Notes under the pieces: model-generated
The model's input: the letters and a program-made list of their open reading frames with translations, nothing else
What the model was told of the DNA's origin: nothing
Database searches by the model: none
Source: Notoacmeibacter sp. MSK16QG-6
GTDB taxonomy: Bacteria; Pseudomonadota; Alphaproteobacteria; Rhizobiales; Rhizobiaceae
Assembly: GCF_024158145.1 (NCBI RefSeq)
Contig: NZ_JAMYXM010000001.1
Location: forward strand, 1,488,001-1,552,000
Reading direction: 5' to 3'
DNA length: 64,000 bases
Program-made: the position numbers and the translations under genes
Part shown: positions 54,012-61,638 of the stretch, one piece after another
Numbering within the stretch: the stretch's first letter is position 1
Layout: each line of letters begins with the position of its first letter

Positions 54012-54311
54012 ATGCACTACGCCCTTATCTGCACCGACAAGCCGGACAGCGTTTCTCTTCGCATGGAGACGCGCGAGAAGCATCTGGCCTGGCTGAAATC
54101 CTATCCGGGTGATGGGGAGGTTGTCGCTGCGGGACCTTTTCTCGACGATAGCGGCGCAATGACCGGCTCCATGCTAATCGTCGAGGCGCCCGACCGCCAG
54201 GCCGCAGAAGCGATAGCCGCCGACGATCCCTACGCCAAAGCGGGACTTTTCTCCGCAGTCGAGATCAAGGCGTGGAAATGGGTTGTCGGCAACCCACAGG
54301 ACGCGGCCTGA
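54012..54311 (+). CDS. YciI-like protein
   Basis: A 99-residue YCII-domain protein (dimeric ferredoxin-like fold). The pattern is clear: ALICTDKPDSVSLRMETREKHLAWLKSYPGDGEVVAAGPFLDD, GSMLIVEAPDRQAAEAIAADDPYAKAGLFSAVEIKAWKWVVG. The conserved His (KHLAWL) and Asp (ADDPYAK) are the presumed active-site pair. Its enzymatic activity in this subgroup is unknown. GGAGAGAGA precedes the ATG, and its stop (TGATG) overlaps the start of the EVE gene by one base. Confidence 0.92.
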   Translation: MHYALICTDKPDSVSLRMETREKHLAWLKSYPGDGEVVAAGPFLDDSGAMTGSMLIVEAPDRQAAEAIAADDPYAKAGLFSAVEIKAWKWVVGNPQDAA

Positions 54312-54748
54312 TGCAATACTGGCTGTTCAAATCCGAACCGTTCAAGTTCTCTTGGGACGACCTCGTTGCTAAAGGCAAGCGGGGAGAGGAGTGGGACGGC
54401 GTCCGTAACTATCAGGCGCGCAATAATATGCGAGCGATGCAGGTGGGCGATCGCGGCTTCTTCTACCATTCCAACAAGGGGCTGGAGGTCGTTGGAATTT
54501 GCGAAGTCTGCGCACTTGCCCATCCGGACTCAACGACCGACGATGCGCGCTGGGAATGCGTCGATATCCGCGCTCTTGCACCTATGCCCGACCCGGTCAC
54601 GCTGAAAGATGTCAAAGCGAACGAAGCCCTTTCGGAGATGTCCCTGGTAACCTCGATGCGCCTTTCCGTGCAGCCGGTGAAGGCGGATGAGTGGGCTGAA
54701 GTCTGCCGGATGGGCGGCATCGATCCCGACAGCCTGAAGCCGGTCTGA
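54311..54748 (+). CDS. EVE domain protein
   Basis: A 145-residue PUA-like EVE domain (Thy28/thymocyte nuclear protein type). Family segments: MQYWLFKSEPFKFSWDDLVAKG, WDGVRNYQARNNMRAMQVGDRGFFYHSNKG, VVGICEVCALAHPDST, and the aromatic-cage region MRLSVQPVKADEW. EVE domains bind modified bases in DNA or RNA. This stand-alone form next to YciI is common in proteobacteria, and its target is not established. The start is fixed by the TGATG junction with the YciI gene. Confidence 0.92.
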   Translation: MQYWLFKSEPFKFSWDDLVAKGKRGEEWDGVRNYQARNNMRAMQVGDRGFFYHSNKGLEVVGICEVCALAHPDSTTDDARWECVDIRALAPMPDPVTLKDVKANEALSEMSLVTSMRLSVQPVKADEWAEVCRMGGIDPDSLKPV

Positions 54749-54772
54749 CCGGGCGCGGCGCGGCAAGTCGAT

Positions 54773-55438
54773 ATGGTGACGCCAGCCAGTGCGGAAGCGT
54801 TCATTCTGGCCAACACCGTGCCGCATAGACCACCGCACGTGCCCGAAATCACACTTCATCTCGCCGATGAAGCCATCGCGCTCTGGCAGAAGACAGAAGA
54901 CGAGCTTGAAGCGATTGGTCTACCCCCGCCTTTCTGGGCATTTGCCTGGGCCGGTGGGCAGGGACTCGCCCGATTCCTGCTCGATCACCCCGAGATCGTC
55001 TCCGGAAAATCCGTTCTCGACTTCGCCACGGGCAGCGGACTGGTCGCGATTGCCGCAATGAAAGCTGGCGCTGCGCGTGTTCTTGCCGCCGATGTCGATC
55101 CTTTCTGCGCCGCCGCCGTTCGGCTCAATGCTCGGGCCAATGATGTTGCAGTCGAATTTACCGAAAACGATTTAGTCGGACACGACGAGGGGTGGCCTAT
55201 CGTTCTTGCCGGCGACGTTTTTTACGACAAATCAATGGCCGAAACGCTCACGCCGTGGTTCGATACCCTCGCCTCCCGCGGGGCGCGGGTTTTGATCGGC
55301 GATCCGGGTCGGGCCTATCTGCCAAAGCGGGGCATCATTGAAATGGCTTGCTATGAGGTTCCGGTAAGCCGTGCACTTGAGGATGCTGAGATAAAGCGCA
55401 CGACGGTTTGGCAGTGGAAAGGACAAGATCACTCATGA
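54773..55438 (+). CDS. Class I SAM-dependent methyltransferase (ETFB-lysine/Nnt1-like)
   Basis: A 221-residue methyltransferase of the PrmA-like group that includes ETF-beta lysine methyltransferase and yeast Nnt1 (COG3897). The SAM-binding motif I is VLDFATGSGLVAIAAMKAGA (about 82-101), then VLAADVDPFCAAAVRLNARAN, and the post-motif VLAGDVFYDKSMAETLTPW. The N-terminal PHVPEITLHLADEAIALWQKTEDEL is also characteristic. The substrate is not predictable here: a protein lysine such as EtfB is the closest known example. Its stop overlaps the DUF1028 start (ATGA). Confidence 0.85.
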   Translation: MVTPASAEAFILANTVPHRPPHVPEITLHLADEAIALWQKTEDELEAIGLPPPFWAFAWAGGQGLARFLLDHPEIVSGKSVLDFATGSGLVAIAAMKAGAARVLAADVDPFCAAAVRLNARANDVAVEFTENDLVGHDEGWPIVLAGDVFYDKSMAETLTPWFDTLASRGARVLIGDPGRAYLPKRGIIEMACYEVPVSRALEDAEIKRTTVWQWKGQDHS

Positions 55439-56298
55439 CCTATTCGATTATCGGCCGCGACAGGGACAGGGGCGAAATCGGTTGTGCCGTCCAATCAAAG
55501 TTTCCTGGCGTTTCATCGGTCGTTCTGCACGGGCGCGGTGGTGTCGGCGCGGTGACGACGCAGGGCTTCGCCGATCCGTCGGCCGCCGCCAAGATCCTCG
55601 ATCTGATCGGGCGCGGTGCGAAAGCAGATGAAGCCGTTACTATCGCGGTGCGCGACCTCGACGGCGTCTCGGAGCGGCAGTTCGGCGTCATGGCGATGCA
55701 TGGCGAAGGGGTTGGTCATACCGGTGCCGCGATGGACAATTGGAACGGCTTTGCCGCTTGCATACCGGGCAAGGAATGTCTGGTCGGCGGAAATGCCCTC
55801 GCTGGCGAAAACGTCCTGACTGCGATGATCATGGCATACGAGGCGACGTGTGAACTGCGATTACCCGACAGATTGATCGCGGCGCTGCGGGCGGGACGGG
55901 ATGCGGGCGGCGAGTTGCGCGGCCAACAGGCTGCCGGCCTTCTCGTTGTCAAGGAGGAAGGCGGCTATGGGGGCCTCTCCGACCGCATGGTCGATATCAA
56001 TATCTACGATCATGAGGAGCCGATTGAAGAACTGGCGCGGTGCTTCAAACTTCATCGGCTGTCCTATTTTTCCTCCGAACCCGATAAGATGGTGACAATC
56101 GAAGGTGAGATCGCCGAATTCCTGAAGGCGCTTATGAAGCGGCAGGGCTACGAAACATCTGACGGCGATGGCTGGGTCGAAGCCGATACGGATGGTTTGG
56201 CCCGCTTCATGGGCGAAGCCAATTACGATAACCGGATTCATTATGACGGGCGCATCGATAGCGAGGTGCTCGACGATTTGCGGGTGCGATACGGCTAA
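55435..56298 (+). CDS. DUF1028 family protein
   Basis: A 287-residue protein. The N-terminal DUF1028 domain (about 1-210) has an Ntn-hydrolase-like layout: TYSIIGRDRDRGEIGCAVQSKFPGVSSVVLHGRGGVGAVTTQGFADP, VMAMHGEGVGHTGAAMDNWNG, CLVGGNALAGENVLTAM and AAGLLVVKEEGGYGG. The C-terminal part holds a putative peptidoglycan-binding-like tail (VDINIYDHEEPIEELARCFKLH and onward). No signal peptide. Function unknown. Start fixed by the ATGA overlap with the methyltransferase. Confidence 0.87.
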   Translation: MTYSIIGRDRDRGEIGCAVQSKFPGVSSVVLHGRGGVGAVTTQGFADPSAAAKILDLIGRGAKADEAVTIAVRDLDGVSERQFGVMAMHGEGVGHTGAAMDNWNGFAACIPGKECLVGGNALAGENVLTAMIMAYEATCELRLPDRLIAALRAGRDAGGELRGQQAAGLLVVKEEGGYGGLSDRMVDINIYDHEEPIEELARCFKLHRLSYFSSEPDKMVTIEGEIAEFLKALMKRQGYETSDGDGWVEADTDGLARFMGEANYDNRIHYDGRIDSEVLDDLRVRYG

Positions 56299-56368
56299 GC
56301 TGACAGCGTGTCATTGACCCGCCGTCTCAGTCGGTCCAGCTTGGCGGAATTCGTTGAGGGAGGCGATC

Positions 56369-56770
56369 ATGACTGTGAACTGGCTGGCCATTTTTGTCGC
56401 GGCAATCGCCGCGTTCGCCTTTGGAGCGGCATGGTACATGGCGCTTTCGAAGCCATGGATACGCGTCGCCCGCGTCAATACGGAAGCGATGAACCGCAAG
56501 GATCCTACGCCCTTCATCGTGTCCTTCGTCGCCGAATTGGTGATGGCCTGGGTTCTGACCGGAATCATTTTTCATGCGACGGACGGCGCGATGGGTATAT
56601 CCGAAGGGCTGCTATCGGGTCTTCTGGCGTGGCTGGGCTTCATGCTGACGACTATCGCGGTGAACCAGCGCTATCAGGGGTTCTCCTGGACCCTGACCGT
56701 GATCGATGCAGGGCACTGGCTCGGTGTCGCGCTGATACAGGGCGCTATTCTCGGCTGGATGGGCGTTTAA
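56369..56770 (+). CDS. DUF1761 family membrane protein
   Basis: A 133-residue protein with four hydrophobic helices (about 3-25, 48-70, 76-98, 112-132). WLAIFVAAIAAFAFGAAWYMALSKPWIRV and the C-terminal DAGHWLGVALIQGAILGWMGV are the DUF1761 hallmarks. The function is unknown. GAGGGAGGCGATC precedes the ATG at 56369; the earlier TTG at 56354 is rejected. It ends 13 bases before the convergent deoB. Confidence 0.87.
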   Translation: MTVNWLAIFVAAIAAFAFGAAWYMALSKPWIRVARVNTEAMNRKDPTPFIVSFVAELVMAWVLTGIIFHATDGAMGISEGLLSGLLAWLGFMLTTIAVNQRYQGFSWTLTVIDAGHWLGVALIQGAILGWMGV

Positions 56771-56783
56771 TCATCTCAACCAA

Positions 56784-58022
56784 TCAGACCCGACCGATCG
56801 GCTGGCCATGTGTTCCGTTCGGAATGCGCAGGTGGCTGGCGATTGTCTCGCCAATATCTGCGAAGGTTTCGCGCATTACGGCAAGCCCCGGCGCGGTTTC
56901 CGCGCCGGTCATGAGCACCGGAACGCGTTCGCGCGTGTGATCGGTGCCCGTCCAGGTGGGATCGTTGCCATGATCAGCCGTGATGATCAGAAGATCGTCC
57001 GGGCGTAACCCACCCAGAATTTCCGGAAGCCTTGCATCGAACCATTCCAGTGCGGCGGCATAGCCGGCCGGATTGCGCCGGTGGCCATAGAGTTGGTCGA
57101 AATCGACGAAATTGATGAAAGCAAAGCCGCCATCGGGCAGTTCGTCGAGCGCCTTGAGAGTTTCTTCCATCAGCGCCGGGTGGCCGGACACCTTGCGGGT
57201 ATCGGTGACGCCGCGATGGGCGAAAATATCGGCCACCTTGCCAATGGCCCGCACAGCGTGGCCGGCGCCTTCCAGCCGATCCAGAACCGTCGGTTCGGGC
57301 GGCGGCACAGAATAGTCCCTTCGATTGCCGGTGCGTTCGAACGTTTCGGGATTTTCACCCAAAAAGGGGCGGGCGATAACACGGCCGATCTTGTATTTAT
57401 CAGCAAGCTTGCGGGTGGCTTCGCACAGATCGTAGAGCCGTTCCAGCCCAAAGTGTTTCTCATGGGCGGCGATCTGGATCACGGAGTCGGCCGAGGTGTA
57501 GACAATCGGCTTGCCGCTTTCGATATGCTCCTGTCCGAATTCTTCGATGACGCCCAGTCCTTCGGCGTGACGATCGGCGAGGATGCCCGGCAGGTTGGCA
57601 GCGGCGATCATGCCGTCGCGCACATCGTCGGGCAGGGTGGGTATCGTCTTCGGCAGATAGCCCCAGTCGAACGGCACCGGCACACCGCCGATCTCCCAAT
57701 GACCGCTGATCGTATCCTTGCCCTTGGAAACCTCGGTCGCCGCGCAGGCTCGACCAATGAGGTCAGTTTCTTCTGAAAACCCGTCCGGCCACTCTCCCGT
57801 CGCCTGATGGGCGGCATGGCCGATCCCCATCTTTTTCAGGTTGGGCACGCGCAATGGGCCGCTTCTGTCCTTTGTGTCGCAGCGGCCTTGCGCACAGGCT
57901 TCGGCGATATGCTGGAAGGTCGCCGCTCCGTCATCGCTATGCTCGCCATTATAGTATTCGGCGGCATCCGGCGCGCCGCCGATGCCAAAACTATCCATCA
58001 CGATCAAAAAAGCGCGCGCCAT
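56784..58022 (-). CDS. deoB: Phosphopentomutase
   Basis: A 412-residue alkaline-phosphatase-superfamily enzyme that interconverts (deoxy)ribose-1-phosphate and -5-phosphate in nucleoside salvage. Metal-site motifs: [16 protein letters not shown] at the N-terminus, [26 protein letters not shown] with the phosphorylated Thr region, [19 protein letters not shown], and [10 protein letters not shown] followed by [12 protein letters not shown]. Length and motifs are complete. It lies 13 bases behind an L,D-transpeptidase gene on the same strand. No deoA or deoC is in the window. Confidence 0.95.
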   Translation of the reverse strand: MARAFLIVMDSFGIGGAPDAAEYYNGEHSDDGAATFQHIAEACAQGRCDTKDRSGPLRVPNLKKMGIGHAAHQATGEWPDGFSEETDLIGRACAATEVSKGKDTISGHWEIGGVPVPFDWGYLPKTIPTLPDDVRDGMIAAANLPGILADRHAEGLGVIEEFGQEHIESGKPIVYTSADSVIQIAAHEKHFGLERLYDLCEATRKLADKYKIGRVIARPFLGENPETFERTGNRRDYSVPPPEPTVLDRLEGAGHAVRAIGKVADIFAHRGVTDTRKVSGHPALMEETLKALDELPDGGFAFINFVDFDQLYGHRRNPAGYAAALEWFDARLPEILGGLRPDDLLIITADHGNDPTWTGTDHTRERVPVLMTGAETAPGLAVMRETFADIGETIASHLRIPNGTHGQPIGRV

Positions 58023-58035
58023 CAGACCACCTCAG

Positions 58036-58641
58036 CTATCGCCGCACGATCAGCATGCGGCCAGATGTCAGATAGGGTAGCAGGCGCGCCATGTCCCGTG
58101 GTGCAATCGCGATGCATCCTTCGGTCGGAGGATAGTTTTTCTCGGCGAGGTGGAAGAAGATTGCGCTGCCGCCATGGCGCACGCGCCGGCAGTAATTATA
58201 ATCGAGTACGACACAGCAATCATAAAGCCGATCCGCACGCGCCATTTTCTCGCAACTTGCCGCGAAAGGCCGTTGGACTAACCGGTTATAAGCAGGATGG
58301 TCTGGCGCGTCACACCATCCATCATTGCGCTTTATCGAATAAAGCGAGAGCGGACCGGTTTGCCGCCAGCCGCGATCTGAGCGGCGGTAGCCGAACAGGA
58401 TCGGGTGACGGCCAAGAGGGGTTCCGCCATCGCCTTCACGTTTCCGCGACACGATGCCGGCATGGCCGAGCGCACAGCGAAAACTGAGCGGGCCGAGGTG
58501 CAGGCGACCGTGATGGATAGCGCCCGCCGAGCGGTTGACGACAAGCGGCGCGCGCCGAAAACGCCTGCCAGTGAATGGAACGTTAACGCGCTTGGTGTTT
58601 CCTAGGGCTTGAGTCTTCCGGTATCCGCAGTATTTTTTCAC
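58036..58641 (-). CDS. L,D-transpeptidase family protein (YkuD-type)
   Basis: A 201-residue putative peptidoglycan or envelope crosslinking enzyme. The catalytic motif is near the C-terminus: HLAEKNYPPTEGCIAI, with the conserved His and nucleophile Cys. ALGHAGIVSRKREGDGGTPLGRHPILFGY is the family N-terminal strand region, typical of rhizobial DUF/YkuD proteins. A long frame runs to 58704 into the regulator gene; a GTG at 58641 with GGAGAC six bases upstream is the only good start clear of it. That leaves just 20 bases to the divergent response regulator start. No signal peptide is obvious. Confidence 0.78.
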   Translation of the reverse strand: MKKYCGYRKTQALGNTKRVNVPFTGRRFRRAPLVVNRSAGAIHHGRLHLGPLSFRCALGHAGIVSRKREGDGGTPLGRHPILFGYRRSDRGWRQTGPLSLYSIKRNDGWCDAPDHPAYNRLVQRPFAASCEKMARADRLYDCCVVLDYNYCRRVRHGGSAIFFHLAEKNYPPTEGCIAIAPRDMARLLPYLTSGRMLIVRR

Positions 58642-58661
58642 CCTATGTCTCCGAGGCGCCC

Positions 58662-59345
58662 ATGACCACGCGAACCATTCTCGTCGTCGATGACGACGAT
58701 ACATTAAGGCAGACGCTCGTCGAGCAGCTCGGCCTCTATGATGAGTTCGAGGTCATCGAAGCCGATTCCGCGACGGCTGGAATCAATATGGCGCGCACCA
58801 ATGTGGTCGATCTGATCATCATGGATGTCAACCTCCCGGATCTCGACGGACGCGAGGCCGTCAAAATGCTGCGCAAGAACGGGCTGCGCACGCCGATCAT
58901 CATGCTGACCGCGCAGGATACCGATTCCGATACTATCCTCGGGCTGGAATCGGGCGCGAACGATTACATCACCAAGCCATTCCGCTTTGCGGTTCTGCTG
59001 GCGCGCATCCGGGCGCAATTGCGCCAGTTCGACCAATCGGAAGACGCCAGCTTCACGGTCGGGCCCTACACGTTCAAGCCCAAGCAGAAGGCCTTGTTCG
59101 ACCGCAATGACGGCAAGATCAAGCTGACGGAAAAAGAAGCGAATATCATCCGCTACCTGATCCGCGCCGACCAGCGGGTGGTGACGCGGGACACGCTTTT
59201 GGAAGAGGTCTGGGGCTATAATAGCGGCGTTTCGACCCATACGCTGGAAACGCATGTCTACCGCCTGCGCCAGAAGATCGAGCGCGATCCGTCCAATTGC
59301 GAAATCATCGTGACCGAAGGCGGCGGCTACAAGCTGGTTCCCTGA
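58662..59345 (+). CDS. OmpR/PhoB-family response regulator (CenR-like)
   Basis: A 227-residue DNA-binding response regulator. Receiver domain 1-120 with the acidic pocket DDDD (10-13), phospho-acceptor Asp55 (IIMDVNLPD), Thr in LTAQD and Lys in ITKPF. Winged-helix domain about 130-227 with LTEKEANIIRYLIRADQRVVTRDTLLEEVWGY and THTLETHVYRLRQKIERDP. The sequence strongly resembles the rhizobial essential regulator CenR, which controls envelope genes, but no histidine kinase is nearby, so the name is tentative. It is divergent from an L,D-transpeptidase and upstream of a cyclic-nucleotide-binding gene. Confidence 0.92.
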   Translation: MTTRTILVVDDDDTLRQTLVEQLGLYDEFEVIEADSATAGINMARTNVVDLIIMDVNLPDLDGREAVKMLRKNGLRTPIIMLTAQDTDSDTILGLESGANDYITKPFRFAVLLARIRAQLRQFDQSEDASFTVGPYTFKPKQKALFDRNDGKIKLTEKEANIIRYLIRADQRVVTRDTLLEEVWGYNSGVSTHTLETHVYRLRQKIERDPSNCEIIVTEGGGYKLVP

Positions 59346-59399
59346 TCTGCCGCTTGCGTGATAGAAGCGGCGCCGAACCCTTCCCAAAAGCGAACATGC

Positions 59400-59855
59400 A
59401 TGGCTCTTCAAGACGACATCGCCGCCCTGTCGCAAATCCCGCTGCTTTCATCGCTGAACGCGGAACAGTTGCGTATTCTCGCTTTCGCCAGCGAAGTCAT
59501 CGATCTGGCAGAGGGACAGGAACTGTTCCGCGAAGGCGCCAATTCCGATAGCGCCTATGTCGTCCGGTCCGGCACAATCGCGTTGAAGGCCCGCGCGGAT
59601 CGCCACGAGGATATGCTGGGGCGCGACGCTGTTTTGGGAGAACTGTCGCTGATCGCAACGACGACGCGGCCGGGAACGGCCAAGGTCGTGGACGGCCCTG
59701 CGAGTGTTCTGCGTCTCAATCGCACCACGCTGCGCCGGGTTCTGGAAGAATATCCCGAGCTTGCCGCCACCATGCATGAGACCATCCGCCGACGTCTTGA
59801 GACCATGACGGCCCGTATAGGCGCGCTTTCGAGCCGGTTCGACGATCCCGCCTGA
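59400..59855 (+). CDS. Cyclic-nucleotide-binding domain protein
   Basis: A 151-residue protein consisting of one cNMP-binding domain. IPLLSSLNAEQLRILAFASEVIDLAEGQELFREGANSDSAYVVRSGTI is the start of the beta roll, and LGELSLIATTTRPGTAKVVDGPASVLRLNRTTL holds the phosphate-binding region. No HTH follows, so it is not a Crp-type regulator by itself. The frame can be extended to 59358, but MALQDDIAAL fits better. It is probably cotranscribed with the response regulator 54 bases upstream, so it may be an accessory sensor (inference). Confidence 0.85.
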   Translation: MALQDDIAALSQIPLLSSLNAEQLRILAFASEVIDLAEGQELFREGANSDSAYVVRSGTIALKARADRHEDMLGRDAVLGELSLIATTTRPGTAKVVDGPASVLRLNRTTLRRVLEEYPELAATMHETIRRRLETMTARIGALSSRFDDPA

Positions 59856-59939
59856 CTTGCATCGGTTCTGACAGATCGCTCTTTTGGCAGGGCATAGTTC
59901 GGGCGGTCAGCTAAACCGTTTCCGCAGACCCGGCACCAA

Positions 59940-60746
59940 TCAATCGAAATTAAAACGGGCAATGACCGGCACATGGTCGCTCGGTCGTTCCCATCCACGC
60001 GCTTCGCGCAGAACATCCAATCCGGTCAGGTGCGGCACCAGCTCCGGGCTGCCCCAAATATGATCGAGCCGGCGGCCCCGGTCGGACGCATTCCAGTCGC
60101 GCGCCCGATAGCTCCACCAGGTGTAGAGCTTCTCTTCCGGCGGAATGATGGTGCGCATGAGATCGGCCCAGCCATTGCCGACGCGCAGACGCTCCAGCGT
60201 ATCGGTTTCGATGGGGGTGTGACTGACCACCTTTAAAAGCTGCTTGTGGCTCCAGACATCGGTCTCGAGCGGCGCGATATTGAGATCGCCGACGAGAACG
60301 GATGCATCTGCCCGGTCATCCTCGGCATGGACGCCCTGCATCTCTTCCAGAAAATCGAGCTTGTGACGAAATTTCGGGTTGATCTCCGGGTCCGGCTCAT
60401 CTCCGCCCGCCGGCACATAAAAGTTATGCAGCAGGATCCGCCTGTCACCTTCCTCGACGATGACGGAGAGATGCCGGCAATCGCCCTTGGCGCAATATTC
60501 ACGCTTTTCGACCAGCCTAAGCGGCCTGCGAGAGAGTGTCGCCACGCCGTGATAGCCCTTTTGGCCATTCACCTCGATTGCCTGGTAGCCTTTTTGCCGC
60601 AGGGCATCGAAGGGGAATTTGTCGTCCGGGCACTTGGTTTCCTGCAGGCAGAGCACATCCGGGGCGTAGGTAGCCAGAAAACTTTCGACCAGCGGCAGCC
60701 GAAGGCGGACCGAATTGATGTTCCAAGTGGCGATGGATAGTGACAT
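59940..60746 (-). CDS. xthA: Exodeoxyribonuclease III
   Basis: A 268-residue AP endonuclease/exonuclease of DNA base-excision repair. ATWNINSVRLRLP, LCLQETKCPDDKFP (catalytic Glu), GDLNIAPLETDVW (Asp/Asn pair), RLDHIWGSPEL and the C-terminal SDHVPVIARF (Asp-His) are the EEP-fold motifs. The start at 60746 matches the family; an ATG at 60779 is in frame but lies near the lolA terminator. It follows lolA on the same strand, behind a terminator. Confidence 0.95.
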   Translation of the reverse strand: MSLSIATWNINSVRLRLPLVESFLATYAPDVLCLQETKCPDDKFPFDALRQKGYQAIEVNGQKGYHGVATLSRRPLRLVEKREYCAKGDCRHLSVIVEEGDRRILLHNFYVPAGGDEPDPEINPKFRHKLDFLEEMQGVHAEDDRADASVLVGDLNIAPLETDVWSHKQLLKVVSHTPIETDTLERLRVGNGWADLMRTIIPPEEKLYTWWSYRARDWNASDRGRRLDHIWGSPELVPHLTGLDVLREARGWERPSDHVPVIARFNFD

Positions 60747-60810
60747 TGCGTTTCGCGATTTTCCCAAGTTCGGGCGCAAATTGACTGCGCATGTTCACTC
60801 ATGCAACGAA

Positions 60811-60835
60811 AAAGGCCCGCTTTTTGCGGGCCTTT
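60811..60835 (-). terminator. Rho-independent terminator after lolA
   Basis: Perfect 10-bp stem (60811-60820 with 60826-60835) and 5-base loop. Read on the minus strand, a run of five U follows. It lies 46 bases after the lolA stop. Confidence 0.85.
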
Positions 60836-60881
60836 GCAGGTTATCCAAATGGTTTCGGCCAAAAAGCCGAATGGCTATCGT

Positions 60882-61529
60882 TCAGCGTTTGGCGCTACTG
60901 GCGGCCTCGTTACCGGCCTGCCAGTTATATTTGCTGTAATCGATGCGGAACCGCGAAGTATCGACACGCGCGCCTTCCTGCACGTTGAACAGCATGACCG
61001 TGGTGTCCTTGCCCTGATTGTCCGTCACCGTCCACTGGCGCAGCGCGTTTGTCTTCGGATCGAACATAATCGTGATCTTCGAATTGCCGAAGACACTTTT
61101 GTCGGCCATCACGACCGTCACCAGATCAGGCTCTTCCTTGATGCTCTGCACCTGCCGCCCCGACAGATTGATTTTATTGTTGAGCAGCAGCTTCAGCGGC
61201 GTCTTGGACAGTGGATAGAGGTCGAACGTGTCGAGCTTCTGATTGTTGAGCAGAAGGTTGCGACCGTCTGAGATCACCCGGAATTTCGCTGGCGGCTCGT
61301 AGTCGAAGCGAATTTTGCCGGGCCGCGCGATCTGGAAAGTGCCCGCAGTCTGTTCGCCGCGCGGGCCGAACTGGACGAATTCGCCCCTCATCGTCTTGAC
61401 CGAAGCAAAATGGTTGGCGATCTGCTGCGCGGTCTGGCTGGCCTGAGCCTGAATGCCGGCACCGAGAGCAATACCTGCTCCGATCAGGAGAATGGCCAGA
61501 CTCTTGAAGCGGCGCTTGGTCTTAATCAT
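60882..61529 (-). CDS. lolA: Outer-membrane lipoprotein carrier protein LolA
   Basis: A 215-residue periplasmic chaperone carrying lipoproteins from LolCDE to the outer membrane. Signal peptide residues 1-31 (LAILLIGAGIALGAGIQAQA). The mature protein shows the LolA barrel: QTAQQIANHFASVKTMRGEFVQFGPRGEQTAGTFQIARPGKIRFDYEPP and KTPLKLLLNN, then RFRIDYSKYNW near the end. GAGG precedes the ATG at 61529; the frame extends farther upstream without support. It follows ftsK, a common arrangement in Rhizobiales. Confidence 0.94.
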   Translation of the reverse strand: MIKTKRRFKSLAILLIGAGIALGAGIQAQASQTAQQIANHFASVKTMRGEFVQFGPRGEQTAGTFQIARPGKIRFDYEPPAKFRVISDGRNLLLNNQKLDTFDLYPLSKTPLKLLLNNKINLSGRQVQSIKEEPDLVTVVMADKSVFGNSKITIMFDPKTNALRQWTVTDNQGKDTTVMLFNVQEGARVDTSRFRIDYSKYNWQAGNEAASSAKR

Positions 61530-61638
61530 GGAAGTCCTCGTGATTGGCGTCGTCCTCTTCTTCGGCGCACCGATAGCCGCATAGATAGGCAACAGGATGG
61601 CACGTTTCGAGCGCTGTGCGTTCATTTTGCCGACCGGA

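Noticed and set aside
54311-54748. EVE-domain gene as part of a restriction or defence system
   Set aside because: It is a stand-alone EVE with YciI in a housekeeping context, without McrB-like, nuclease or helicase partners.
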